A program made the position numbers and the translations under genes. The notes under the pieces are model-generated. The model worked only from the letters and a program-made list of their open reading frames with translations. It did no database searches and was not told the DNA's origin. Below are positions 1 through 7,208 of a stretch of DNA of 28,630 nt, one piece after another (positions within the stretch are counted from its first letter, which is position 1; the number at the start of each line of letters is the position of its first letter). Source of the stretch: Alphaproteobacteria bacterium UBA998 (GTDB taxonomy: Bacteria; Pseudomonadota; Alphaproteobacteria; Rickettsiales; UBA998); contig DBAY01000020.1 of NCBI GenBank assembly GCA_002291925.1, positions 1 to 28,630 of the forward strand, written 5' to 3'.

Positions 1-22
1 CTGCGTTATCTAGGACAGCCCC

Positions 23-54
23 AAAAAGAAAGGGTGGCCCTTCGCCACCCTTTT
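23..54 (-). terminator. Intrinsic terminator of the first KGG-type gene
   Basis: The arms GGGTGGC and GCCACCC form a strong hairpin; read on the minus strand it is followed by TTTCTTTTT. It lies about 30 bases beyond the stop codon of the small minus-strand gene at 85-237. Confidence 0.75.
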
Positions 55-84
55 CCCGCAAACCTGCTACCAAGGGACAGGTAG

Positions 85-237
85 CTACTGGTCGCCTTCC
101 GAGCGCATGCCGCCGCGGGACTGATCGCGGCCGATATTCTGCTGCGATTCCGAGGGGTGTTGCGTATTCTGTTGCATGGAGCCGGTCTGGTTGCCGGTGT
201 TGGTATTCATGTTCAGTTCACGTTCATTGCGCGGCAT
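85..237 (-). CDS. Small hydrophilic KGG-like stress protein
   Basis: Encodes a 50-residue protein rich in Asn, Gln, Ser and Gly, with no membrane segment. The chosen ATG (MPRNEREL) has GGGAG seven bases upstream; the longer open frame has no such site. The tail holds a short SRGG stretch, and the overall make-up resembles the protein at 18898-19047, which has a fuller KGG-type repeat as found in small stress-induced bacterial proteins. The gene stands alone, ends in its own terminator and is preceded on its own strand by a 12-bp hairpin at 295-324. The KGG link is inferred from composition and the paralogue; the molecular role is unknown. Confidence 0.6.
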   Translation of the reverse strand: MPRNERELNMNTNTGNQTGSMQQNTQHPSESQQNIGRDQSRGGMRSEGDQ

Positions 238-294
238 GGAGAAACTCCCGTTGGGTTGGACGCGTGCGGTCGGCACCACACGCATCACAGGCTA

Positions 295-324
295 GCGGGC
301 GCGGAATCTTTTTTCCGCGCCCGC
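295..324. other. Perfect 12-bp stem-loop upstream of the KGG-type gene
   Basis: The arms GCGGGCGCGGAA and TTCCGCGCCCGC are exact reverse complements around a 6-base loop (TCTTTT). It lies about 58 bases upstream of the minus-strand gene at 85-237, so it could be in its leader or be a terminator for something no longer present. No T-run follows on either strand. Confidence 0.6.
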
Positions 325-360
325 CCCAGCGATGCCGCGTCAAGAACGGCGAAACAAACG

Positions 361-541
361 GTGTGGCTGCAAGGCCTGCTTGAGAGAAGCGCAGCCACAT
401 ACCCCCTCCCCAGTAGGGGGAGGCGAAACGGTTGTACGCGTTTCGGGGTGGGGGCATATGGGTACGTTTGACGTATCCTCACGCCCCCCTCCGATTCTCT
501 CCCCTACAGGGGGAGGGGCTGCTCTTCCCCCTCCATTCGAG
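361..541. repeat. Cluster of G/C-run palindromes in a gene-free stretch
   Basis: This part of the 320-base gap between the KGG-type gene and the capsid gene holds an inverted repeat (TGTGGCTGC at 362-370 with GCAGCCACA at 391-399), then several overlapping palindromes built from CCTCCCC and GGGGAGG around 402-423 and 495-538. No believable gene lies here. It looks like a compound dispersed repeat, but no second copy is visible in the window. Confidence 0.5.
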
Positions 542-557
542 GGTTAGGGCGAAAGCC

Positions 558-1754
558 CTACACCGCAAGGCGCAGCAGCTTGATGGCTTCGTAGTTCACC
601 ACTTCGCCACCCACGCGCTTGGTGGTGTAGAATTTGATGAACGGCTTGTCGGTGAACGGGTCACGCAGGATGCGTACGCCCGTGCGGTCGACGATGAGGT
701 AACCGGAGCGGAAATCGCCCACCGCGACGGAGAGCGAGCTGGCCGCCGCCACCGGCATGTCGGCCGCATGCACCACCGGCACGCCAAGCAGCGTCTCCGG
801 CGCACCCGCGGCCAGGCCCGGCTGCCAGAGATATTGGTCGTTGGTGGTGCCCTTCAGCAGGCGCACGGACTGCACCACGCTGCGGTTCATCAGGAAGGTG
901 GCGCGGCGGGCATATTCGTCCTTCAGCGCATAGAACAGACGGATGAGGCTGTCGCCGGTCACCACGGCGGAGGTGCCGGAGTTGATCTGCTGGATCTGCC
1001 CCCAGGCGGTGCCTGCCGGGTAGCTCAGGATGCCCTGCGGCTGGCCCGAGCCGGTGCCCGTGATGAAGGCGGTGGATTCCAGCCGGGCGAAACGGTCGCC
1101 GACTTTTTCCGCCACCCACTGCTCGATGTCGATGGACGAATCGTCCACCAGCCGCTGCGTTGCCTTGGGCTGCGCGAACATCTCATGCACCGCGATGGAA
1201 TGCTTGCCGACGTCCGGTGTGGCGGTATCTGCGCGGGCGCCCATCTCGGAGACCCAGCTGGCGCCCATTTCCTGCGGGTCCTCGATGATGTCGAGCGTGT
1301 CGCTGGAGATGGTCTCGACGGAAGCCAGTTGGCGCAGCGGCGAGGACTCATTGACAATGCGCACGATGCGCTCGCTCATCGCGTTGGTGACGAGGAAGCC
1401 GCCATCCGCGTCGATGCCGCCGGAGAGCGTCTTGGTCTGCAGATGCTCCAGCCCGGCGTCCATGCCCTTGCGGAGGTACATGCGAAAGGCCTTGCTGTAA
1501 TCCGAGTCACGGCCGTGCGCGGACTTCTCCTCGCCGAACGCGGCGGCGGGGCGGCTATAGGCCGTCTCGAGCTGGTCGACGCGCGACTTGTAGCTGTCGA
1601 GCGCCTGGTTGATGCGGCTTAAGTGCTCGTTGTAGAGCGGGTCGGCCTGCCCCTTCTTCTCGATTTCACGCAGGCGGGCGTCGTTGACCTGCTTGAACTG
1701 CTCCCACGCGCTGCCGAGCTGGTGCACGCGGTCGGTGATTTCCGAAAGACTCAT
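558..1754 (-). CDS. HK97-family phage major capsid protein
   Basis: Builds the shell of the phage or gene-transfer-agent head. The 398-residue product has an N-terminal helical, charged stretch (about 1-65) like the delta/scaffold domain removed by the prohead protease, then an HK97-fold body from about residue 100 to the end. Family-like stretches include GGFLVTNAMSERIV, TGTGSGQPQGIL and a C-terminus with GDFRSGYLIVDR and DPFTDKPFIKFY. The ATG at 1754 has GGGAGAAC upstream; the same GGGAGAACCAT context precedes the protease gene, suggesting both come from one module. In the usual order it would directly follow the protease, but here the permease and orphan genes at 2116-3612 lie between them. 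The frame is intact. Confidence 0.92.
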   Translation of the reverse strand: MSLSEITDRVHQLGSAWEQFKQVNDARLREIEKKGQADPLYNEHLSRINQALDSYKSRVDQLETAYSRPAAAFGEEKSAHGRDSDYSKAFRMYLRKGMDAGLEHLQTKTLSGGIDADGGFLVTNAMSERIVRIVNESSPLRQLASVETISSDTLDIIEDPQEMGASWVSEMGARADTATPDVGKHSIAVHEMFAQPKATQRLVDDSSIDIEQWVAEKVGDRFARLESTAFITGTGSGQPQGILSYPAGTAWGQIQQINSGTSAVVTGDSLIRLFYALKDEYARRATFLMNRSVVQSVRLLKGTTNDQYLWQPGLAAGAPETLLGVPVVHAADMPVAAASSLSVAVGDFRSGYLIVDRTGVRILRDPFTDKPFIKFYTTKRVGGEVVNYEAIKLLRLAV

Positions 1755-1868
1755 CGTATGGTTCTCCCTGTCAGTGATGATGCAGGGATGGTTGCGGAGG
1801 ATACGGGTGCCGGGAAGGGGTTTGGTGGGTGGTGATTGGAAAAGAAAAATGCACCGCCCCCACTCCGC

Positions 1869-1945
1869 CCTCATGGTGAGCCTGTCGAACCATGACGTGT
1901 GGCGCGGGGAAGGGCCTGTCATCCTTCGACAGGCTCAGGATGAGG
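1869..1945. repeat. 77-bp dispersed repeat, copy 1
   Basis: This 77-base unit begins with CCTCATGGTGAGCCTGTCGA and ends with GACAGGCTCAGGATGAGG. By eye it matches the reverse complement of 21464-21540 at all but five positions. Each copy contains two inverted-repeat halves (GTGAGCCTGTCGAA and TTCGACAGGCTCA types). Confidence 0.85.
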
Positions 1946-1971
1946 AGCGGGGGTGGGAATCTAGCCAGGTA

Positions 1972-2052
1972 TGTCACCCCGCACGTGGTATGCGGGGGTC
2001 TCCTAGCATAACGATGAAGATCCTGCGCAGCCTACGGCTCGCAGGATGACGG
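1972..2052. repeat. GTCAY-ended palindromic repeat
   Basis: Starts TGTCACCCCGC and ends GCAGGATGACGG. The left half matches the CCCCGC type seen at 3851 and 21365; the right half matches the CCTGCG/CGCAGGAT type seen at 3751, 12194 and 19181, so it is a hybrid of two families. With copy 1 of the 77-bp repeat it fills most of the 360-base gap between the capsid and permease genes. Confidence 0.7.
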
Positions 2053-2081
2053 CTGAAACCTTCCCCCTCAAAGCTCCTCCC

Positions 2082-2109
2082 TTGATTAATCAACCACACC
2101 CGCTATCTA
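2082..2109 (+). promoter_or_regulatory. Candidate promoter of the ABC-2 permease gene
   Basis: TTGATT (2082-2087), a 16-base spacer and TATCTA (2104-2109). The -10 box ends six bases before the ATG at 2116, so transcription would start at or near the start codon, giving a leaderless message. No Shine-Dalgarno is visible, which agrees with this. Confidence 0.4.
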
Positions 2110-2115
2110 TAGCGC

Positions 2116-2940
2116 ATGACCGAAGCTCGCGCCCTTGAAACCCTCGCCAACCGCCAGTTCCATCCGTTTATCGGGCCGATTCACTGGCTGGGCATCGCCA
2201 CGCTGACGAAGAAGGAAATCTGGCGCTTCGCCAAGGTGTGGAACCAGACCATCCTCGCGCCGGTGGTCACAACGATGCTGTTCCTCGCCGTACTGAACCT
2301 CGCCATGGGCCGCGCGCATGACATGGTGGAGGGCATCTCCTTTGACCGCTTCGTCGCGCCGGGCCTCATCATGATGGCCATCGTGCAGAACGCCTTTGCC
2401 AACACCTCCTCCTCCCTCATGCTCGCCAAGGTGCAGGGGGTCATCATCGATCTGCTGATGCCGCCGTTCAAGGGTGTCGAGATCGTGGCCGCCATGGTGA
2501 CGGGTGGCGTGGTGCGCGGGCTGGTGGTTGGCATCGCAGTGGCGCTGGCGGTGTATGCGTTCGTGGAGCCGTCGCTGCATTCGCTGCCGCTGTTGGTGTT
2601 TTACGTCATCGCGTCCAGCATGATGCTGGCGACGCTGGGCGTGCTGGGCGGCATCATCGCGCAGTCCTTTGACCAGATGGCTGCGCTGACCAATTACATC
2701 GTGACGCCCCTTTCCTTCCTCTCCGGCACCTTCTACACCATCCAGCGCCTGCCCGAATTCTGGCAGCAGGTGAGCCACCTCAATCCGTTTTTCTATATGA
2801 TAGATGGATTCCGCTACGCCATCACCGGCCACGCCGATGGCAATATCACGGTGGGCGTGCTCACGCTGTCCCTCACCAATCTCGTGCTATTGTGGTGGGC
2901 GCAACGCGCCATCTCGCGCGGCTGGCGATTGAAAACATAG
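2116..2940 (+). CDS. ABC-2 type transporter permease
   Basis: Integral membrane half of an ABC exporter. The 274-residue product has about six hydrophobic segments (near 45-63, 80-95, 121-150, 157-183, 190-205 and 245-262). The stretch LSGTFYTIQRLPEFW, followed by HLNPFFYMIDGFRYA at about 221-235, is typical of ABC-2 permeases of the YadH type. The partner ATPase would normally be encoded beside it, but none is in the window, so it must be elsewhere or lost. The gene interrupts the phage head module and is flanked by repeats (1869-2052 and 3651-3920). The substrate cannot be told. Confidence 0.88.
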   Translation: MTEARALETLANRQFHPFIGPIHWLGIATLTKKEIWRFAKVWNQTILAPVVTTMLFLAVLNLAMGRAHDMVEGISFDRFVAPGLIMMAIVQNAFANTSSSLMLAKVQGVIIDLLMPPFKGVEIVAAMVTGGVVRGLVVGIAVALAVYAFVEPSLHSLPLLVFYVIASSMMLATLGVLGGIIAQSFDQMAALTNYIVTPLSFLSGTFYTIQRLPEFWQQVSHLNPFFYMIDGFRYAITGHADGNITVGVLTLSLTNLVLLWWAQRAISRGWRLKT

Positions 2941-3129
2941 AAGAAAATTCTTATATAAATAAGCTTGCCAAGCTCTGAAGATTTGGTCTAGGTTATCCAC
3001 ATAAAGGCCTAATAAGTTCGCGCGCGAAATGAATCCCTGATGTTTTCACACCCCGGAGCACATGGATTCCCGAAGACTGGAGCTTATTGTTAGATCCTTA
3101 AAATATAATTAATAAAAAGAGGCAGGCGT

Positions 3130-3612
3130 ATGACGGCACCCGCGGACGCGATTTCTTTCGGATTTGCCTTCTCGCATGCCTCCGCCTCGCCGAGTGCCTC
3201 GTTTGCTGACAGCCAGCTTCTCGCCAAGGAAGCCTTCCTGCAGGTGCATGCCGTGCGGCCCTCGCAGCCCGCGCAACTGGCGACGGTGCGCATGGTGACG
3301 CAAGCGCTGGAGCGCGCCGCCAAGCACCCGGAATTCGCCCGACTCGCACCAGCGAAAAAGATGGAAGCCGCCGTCCGACTCACCAAGCAGTTTGCACTCT
3401 ATGACCAGCTCACCCACGCGCTCGACAGCCTTCGCAACAACGTAGGCACGGCGACCTACCAGCTTCTCTCCAATGCCTTCGACACAGGCTTCGACGCCCT
3501 GCAATGCGTGCTGGACGCCAACTGCCCGCAGACCCGCATCCTCACCGGCGAAGGCGTCGGCCACGAGATCATCCACGCCGGCCCCGGCGGAACCTTCGCG
3601 GGGAATGCGTAA
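3130..3612 (+). CDS. Hypothetical protein, helical, Ala-rich
   Basis: A 160-residue protein I do not recognise. It has no membrane segment or clear signal peptide. The first 30 residues are Ala/Ser-rich; residues about 45-120 look like three or four amphipathic helices (for example MVTQALERAAKH and KKMEAAVRLTKQFALY); the end is Gly-rich. Two cysteines (about 136 and 141) sit near the C-terminus. The ATG follows GAGGCAGGCGT and an AT-rich leader of about 190 bases (2941-3129). It reads in the same direction as the permease and lies inside the split phage module. Codon use looks like the GC-rich background. Function unknown. Confidence 0.7.
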   Translation: MTAPADAISFGFAFSHASASPSASFADSQLLAKEAFLQVHAVRPSQPAQLATVRMVTQALERAAKHPEFARLAPAKKMEAAVRLTKQFALYDQLTHALDSLRNNVGTATYQLLSNAFDTGFDALQCVLDANCPQTRILTGEGVGHEIIHAGPGGTFAGNA

Positions 3613-3650
3613 GGTTACTTATTAGGTTTGCCCCTGAGTGTTTGTTGGAT

Positions 3651-3713
3651 GCCCCTGGTACGCGCCTCCTGCACTCCGTAAGTAAGCGTGGCTTCGCCAG
3701 CTCATGGCTGACT
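3651..3713. repeat. GCCCCTG...CTCATGGCTGACT repeat, copy 1
   Basis: Shares GCCCCTG, TACGCGC, CTCC and GCTCATGGCTGACT in the same order with 19963-20023, where the unit lies directly upstream of queH. It is distinct from the GTCAT elements that follow it. Confidence 0.7.
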
Positions 3714-3750
3714 TGGACATGCTGTCCTCAACTCACAGGTAATAGTAGCC

Positions 3751-3837
3751 GTCATCCTGCGAGCCTGAAAGGCTGCGCAGGATCTCCCTCGTGACGCACA
3801 GAGATTCCGGGCACGCTTGCGCGTCCCGGAATGACGG
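3751..3837. repeat. GTCAT-ended palindromic repeat, CGCAGGATCTCC type
   Basis: Begins GTCATCCTGCGAG and ends GCGTCCCGGAATGACGG. It is made of two hairpins joined by CTCCCTCGTGACGC. Closely related copies lie at 12194-12277 (same orientation) and 19181-19264 (opposite orientation). Confidence 0.85.
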
Positions 3838-3850
3838 AGAGTAGAAAGAA

Positions 3851-3920
3851 TGTCACCCCGCATTTATTGCGGGGTCTCCTCGTATGGCATGAAGACCCCG
3901 CAATGAATGCGGGATGACAG
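3851..3920. repeat. GTCAC-ended palindromic repeat, CCCCGCA type
   Basis: Starts TGTCACCCCGCATTTATTGC and ends GCAATGAATGCGGGATGACA. It consists of two hairpins around GGGGTCTCC. Related to 21365-21431 and to the left half of 1972-2052. A partial third element (GTCATTGCGAGC) follows at about 3929-3967. Together these fill the 360-base gap before the protease gene. Confidence 0.8.
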
Positions 3921-3976
3921 CGTAAACGTCATTGCGAGCACCAGCGAAGCAATCCAGTGCCTCGCCACAAGGCCTC

Positions 3977-4540
3977 CTACCCCCACAGCACTGTTAGGGC
4001 GCGGTCGAGGGCGCGGGCGAGGCGGGCGGTGGCCGTGGCATCCTCCCCTTTCACCACCGTCACGCGGGCGGCGTCGTTGGCGGGGAAGGTGACGAGCGAG
4101 ATCTCCCACAGATCCACCTTCGCCAGCAGGCGCACGCCGCTATCCGCGTCGATGCGATAGCGCACCGGCGAGTAGCCAATGCTAAGGCCGGAGACGACGC
4201 CCTCCTTCAGCAGCGCATAGGCCTCGCGGGCGCGGGCGATGTCCATCAGCAGGCGGCCGCGCACGTAGAGCCCCTGCTCGTCCTCGCGCAGTTCCTCGAT
4301 GACGCCGATGGGCTCCTTCGCATCATGCTGCCAGAGCAACTTCACGCCCCGGCTCTGCGTGCGGATGGAATCGAGGAAGGCCCCCGGCAGCACCATGTCG
4401 CGCTGGCTGTCCACGAGGTTGAACACGCTGCCATACCCGGCGAAGATGCCGGTGGCATCCAGTTCCTTCACCTCCAGCCGGCAATCAAGCAGCTTGCGCT
4501 CGCGTACCGTCCTGGAAATCTTGCGTTCGTAATGGTTCAT
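3977..4540 (-). CDS. HK97-family prohead protease
   Basis: Matures the phage head by cutting the capsid protein's N-terminal domain. The product has 187 residues, normal for the family. Visible features are GYGSVFNLVDSQRDMVLPGAF (about 35-55), the catalytic His region WQHD (His72), the catalytic Ser in GLSIGY (Ser120) and DLWEISLVTFPAN (about 143-155), which carries the third catalytic acid. The ATG at 4540 is preceded by GGGAGAACCAT, as in the capsid gene. The portal gene lies upstream on the same strand, the normal order, but a repeat (4591-4686) now separates them. The frame is intact and the triad is present. Confidence 0.92.
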   Translation of the reverse strand: MNHYERKISRTVRERKLLDCRLEVKELDATGIFAGYGSVFNLVDSQRDMVLPGAFLDSIRTQSRGVKLLWQHDAKEPIGVIEELREDEQGLYVRGRLLMDIARAREAYALLKEGVVSGLSIGYSPVRYRIDADSGVRLLAKVDLWEISLVTFPANDAARVTVVKGEDATATARLARALDRALTVLWG

Positions 4541-4590
4541 ATGGTTCTCCCTTCGTCCGTCATTGCCTGAATCGCGCATGCAATTCTAAA

Positions 4591-4686
4591 GCCTGCCCCG
4601 CACTTGTTTCGGGGGCAATCCAGTCCGGCGGAACGGCTGGCTGGATTCCCCTTGAATGTGCTGTCACACATTCGGGGAATGACGGG
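4591..4686. repeat. Palindromic repeat between portal and protease
   Basis: Contains GCCCCGCACTTGTTTCGGGG, CTGGCTGGATTCCCC and CACATTCGGGGAATGACGGG. It carries the terminal AATGACGG shared with the other GTCAT elements. It lies just past the second stop of the interrupted portal reading frame and before the protease start. Confidence 0.65.
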
Positions 4687-4699
4687 TTTGAAATATTCG

Positions 4700-4834
4700 T
4701 TACGCCGTTGTCCGCACCCCATACCCCACCGCCGCGCGCTTCTCGTCCTCGGTGAGGAAGTCGGCGTGGCGGAGGCGCTCCCACAGGCTTTCGCGGCGGG
4801 GGCTGAGGGCGCTGATGTGATCCGTATCCGGCTA
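4700..4834 (-). pseudogene. Portal C-terminal tail, cut off by an in-frame TAG
   Basis: The portal reading frame meets TAG at 4834-4832 and then stays open for 43 codons up to TAA at 4702-4700. The tail includes RRESLWERLRHADFLTEDEK and ends AAVGYGVRTTA. The ADFLTEDEKR...GYG pattern is the usual C-terminus of HK97/GTA-type portal proteins. No start codon or ribosome site serves the tail separately. The simplest reading is that one base change created a stop in a once longer gene. Read-through of the amber codon or a sequencing error would be alternatives. Confidence 0.8.
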
Positions 4835-5911
4835 CAGCTCCAGAGCTAAGCCGAACTGGCGGCCGAGCCATACCTCCATCGCGTTCAGCGTCGATTGCAC
4901 CAGCGGCAGGATGGTCTGCTCCCACAAGGCGAGCCGAGCCTCGGCGAGGTTGGAGTAGGTGTTGTCGCCCGGAATGCCCAGCAATTGCGGTGGCACACCG
5001 AAGGCGAGCGCGATGTCGCGCGCGGCGGAGTGCTTGGCCTGGATGAAATCCATGTCCTTCGGTGAGAGGCTCATCTCGCGCCAGTCCAGCCCGCCTTCCA
5101 GCAGCATCGGGCGGCCCGCATTGTCCGGCCCGCTGAACTGCTCGTCGATCTGCTGCTTCAGCCGCGTGAACTGATCTTCCGAGAGTGCCGCCCCGCCTTC
5201 CAGCTTCACCACCAGCGCGCCGCTCGGACGCGCGCCGTTCTGCAGCAGGGCCTGATTCCATGCCGCCGCCTGATTATGCTGATCGATGCTGTAGGCCGCC
5301 GCCTCCACGGGCGAGAGGCCGTACCAGTCCTGGCTGGGGTGGAAATCCTTCAGGTGCAGGATGCGCGACGCGCCGGTGAGGCGGTCAACGGGATAATCGC
5401 GCTCCTCGCCTTCCACCTTGTAGCGGTAGGCGGCGGGCATGCCCCCGGCCCCCGCGATAATCTGCACGCGGTCCGGGCGCAGCAGATGCAGCTCGCGCGG
5501 CACCTCGCCAAACGGGCCGACGGACTGCACATACGCATTGCCGCCGATGAGCCGGTAGCTGTAGAGATTCTCGAAGAATTGCTGGCCGGAGAGCGCCGGG
5601 TTCGGCTGGGTGAGCAGCTGGCGCAGCAGCGGCAGGTTCACGGGGCGCTTCGTGCCGTCGGCGAGCCGCTCGAAGGCCACGACGGGCACGCTGCCCGCGC
5701 CGCGCGCGATCATGCCGATGGCGCGGTAGGCGACGACGTTGCGCCGATAGGCTTCCTCGGCGAATTTCAGGTAGCTGCGCCCGCTCCACACCGGCTGGCC
5801 GGGTGGTTGGACGTAGGCCTTCACCGAAGGGATATAGGGCTGCTGTTTGCGGGATGAGAAAAAGGAGAACGCGCGCGACACGGCGCCGCGCCCACGGGGG
5901 GTCGGGGTCAT
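4832..5911 (-). CDS. HK97-family phage portal protein, truncated by amber stop
   Basis: The dodecameric channel through which DNA enters and leaves the head. As read, 359 residues; with the in-frame tail to 4700 it would be 403, closer to the usual size. Family-like stretches are YRAIGMIARGAGSVP (about 60-74), QFFENLYSYRLIGGNAYV, ILHLKDFHPSQDWYGLSPVEAA and the conserved DIALAFGVPPQLLGIPGDNT followed by YSNLAEARLALWEQTILPL. The ATG at 5911 has AGGT upstream. The C-terminal helix region that packs in the crown/clip end is lost through TAG at 4832. Loss of roughly the last tenth may leave the core fold, but assembly is doubtful. Confidence 0.9.
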   Translation of the reverse strand: MTPTPRGRGAVSRAFSFFSSRKQQPYIPSVKAYVQPPGQPVWSGRSYLKFAEEAYRRNVVAYRAIGMIARGAGSVPVVAFERLADGTKRPVNLPLLRQLLTQPNPALSGQQFFENLYSYRLIGGNAYVQSVGPFGEVPRELHLLRPDRVQIIAGAGGMPAAYRYKVEGEERDYPVDRLTGASRILHLKDFHPSQDWYGLSPVEAAAYSIDQHNQAAAWNQALLQNGARPSGALVVKLEGGAALSEDQFTRLKQQIDEQFSGPDNAGRPMLLEGGLDWREMSLSPKDMDFIQAKHSAARDIALAFGVPPQLLGIPGDNTYSNLAEARLALWEQTILPLVQSTLNAMEVWLGRQFGLALEL

Positions 5912-5952
5912 GGATGTACCTGTGAAGAAAAAGGTTGAAAAGCCGGGACGGA

Positions 5953-6501
5953 CTAGCGGCCAGTCTGGTGGCTGGGGCTCTTGACCTGTAAGGCAACGCC
6001 AAGCGTTTCTAAATCCTCACGCGGCATGAGAAGGCGGTTGCCCGCGACTTCATGTTTGCCTGAGAGCACGCCTTTGTCTTTCAGAAACGCGAGCTGTCCC
6101 AGCAGACCAGTGCGCAGCGCACCCAGACGGCTGAGGTCGGCCATATGTGCATCGTTGATGCCGGATGTGTTCATGGTGTGAGCAAACGGTTTGCCGTGGC
6201 GAATGCTTTGCACGAGGCGGTCATCGACCAGCGGCTGCCAGGTGAGGCGGGAAAGTATCTGCGCGGCGTGGCGTGAAGTGGGTGTGCTGAGCAAGGCATC
6301 GGCTTCGCTCGATGCGGAGGCGGCGTGTGCCGCGGGTTGCAAAAGGGCGGTGGCAAGCATAGCAGAATCTCCGTTTAAGGACGTTGCTGTCTTAGCAGTA
6401 TCCGCCTCTGCCCCTGCCCGGAAGGGTACATCTGCTCTCCCCTTCGCAGACAGCAGATCTTTCGTGACAGCGGGAGAATTGGATGTGGCAATACCGTGCA
6501 T
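5953..6501 (-). CDS. Hypothetical protein, Ala/Ser-rich N-terminus
   Basis: A 182-residue protein of unknown family. The first 75 residues are low-complexity, rich in Ala, Ser and Thr, and probably disordered. From about 76 on it looks folded and helical (RHAAQILSRLTWQPLVDDRL, DLSRLGALRTGLLGQLAFLK). The gene has one of the best ribosome sites in the window (AGGAG before the ATG at 6501). It starts 42 bases upstream of the portal start on the same strand, where a phage module could hold a connector or regulator, but no phage family is recognisable. It could equally be an orphan lineage-specific gene. Confidence 0.7.
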   Translation of the reverse strand: MHGIATSNSPAVTKDLLSAKGRADVPFRAGAEADTAKTATSLNGDSAMLATALLQPAAHAASASSEADALLSTPTSRHAAQILSRLTWQPLVDDRLVQSIRHGKPFAHTMNTSGINDAHMADLSRLGALRTGLLGQLAFLKDKGVLSGKHEVAGNRLLMPREDLETLGVALQVKSPSHQTGR

Positions 6502-6560
6502 AAAACGCTCCTTTTTTCGTGCGTTTATACGCTATTTTGGCATTAGCATTGATGAATTAT

Positions 6561-6902
6561 TTATGACAGGGCCACTTGGGAGTGAGCCGGCGCCGTGCGT
6601 CGCCTCAGCGATTCCTGATAAATTTCGATTTCCTCAGGCGTCAGGGGGGCATCGCCCGCCGTATCCGCCGCACCCTGATGGCGTAGGGCTTCCCATTCCA
6701 GCTCGGCCCATTTGATCTGCACCTGCGCCAGCTTCATCAGCGCGGTGGTGGCGCATTCACGCTCGCCCCACAGGCGGCCGGACGGGCTGGGCGCGGTCTC
6801 ATCGCCGGCATCCAGCGCGCGGGCGATGCGGCGCTGGTGCGTTTCCAGCACGCGTTGCTGGTGCCGCACCAGCCGCAGGAATGAAGAAAAACTCGCCGAC
6901 AT
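6561..6902 (-). CDS. Phage-associated helical protein, small-terminase candidate
   Basis: A 113-residue basic, helical protein. The N-terminal half is rich in Arg and Gln (SFLRLVRHQQRVLETHQRRI), a linker follows (about 35-48), then a second helical stretch with WAELEWEALRHQ and an acidic segment LTPEEIEIYQESL. Size and helical make-up, together with its place between terminase and portal, would suit a small terminase subunit, but no diagnostic motif is visible and this is inference. There is no good Shine-Dalgarno; an inverted repeat (GCCCCG/CGGGGC) sits directly upstream of the ATG. Confidence 0.55.
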   Translation of the reverse strand: MSASFSSFLRLVRHQQRVLETHQRRIARALDAGDETAPSPSGRLWGERECATTALMKLAQVQIKWAELEWEALRHQGAADTAGDAPLTPEEIEIYQESLRRRTAPAHSQVALS

Positions 6903-6949
6903 GCCCCGAGCTTAGCGGGGCGGCGGCGAGGCCCGGAAGAGCCGCCGTC

Positions 6950-7048
6950 TTAATTGCTGAAAGGGTTGTTGAAGACGAAGTTGTAAACCGCGTAGCCGAC
7001 GATGCCGAGGATCAGCGCGATGACGATGGGAACAGGGCTCAGACGCAT
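6950..7048 (-). CDS. 32-residue single-pass membrane protein
   Basis: A tiny open frame that encodes MRLSPVPIVIALILGIVGYA and then VYNFVFNNPFSN before TAA. Residues about 6-26 form one strong membrane segment, with Arg at position 2 and a polar C-terminus. It lies between two other minus-strand phage-associated genes, with no large gene on either strand competing for the space. The ribosome site is weak (GTGAGTG-like). It could be a small phage membrane peptide such as a holin-like protein, or an unrelated small membrane protein. Confidence 0.45.
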   Translation of the reverse strand: MRLSPVPIVIALILGIVGYAVYNFVFNNPFSN

Positions 7049-7208
7049 GGAAATACACTCACCGAATGGTTATTTTTGTACATCAACTCATAAATGATTT
7101 CCCCTGCGAGACAAGCGATAGGCTGCCATGGGGCCATCGCAGCCGCTGGTTTTTACGCGGTTTGTCACCTTTTTGCGCTGGCACCGGCGGCCGGAACCCC
7201 CGGCGCGC

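Noticed and set aside
361..541. Possible CRISPR-like array
   Set aside because: The repeated units are palindromic G/C runs of uneven length and spacing with no regular spacers.
432..1622. Long plus-strand open frame opposite the capsid gene
   Set aside because: It is an antisense shadow: His/Arg/Ala-rich composition typical of frames opposite GC-rich genes, and the capsid on the other strand is clearly real.
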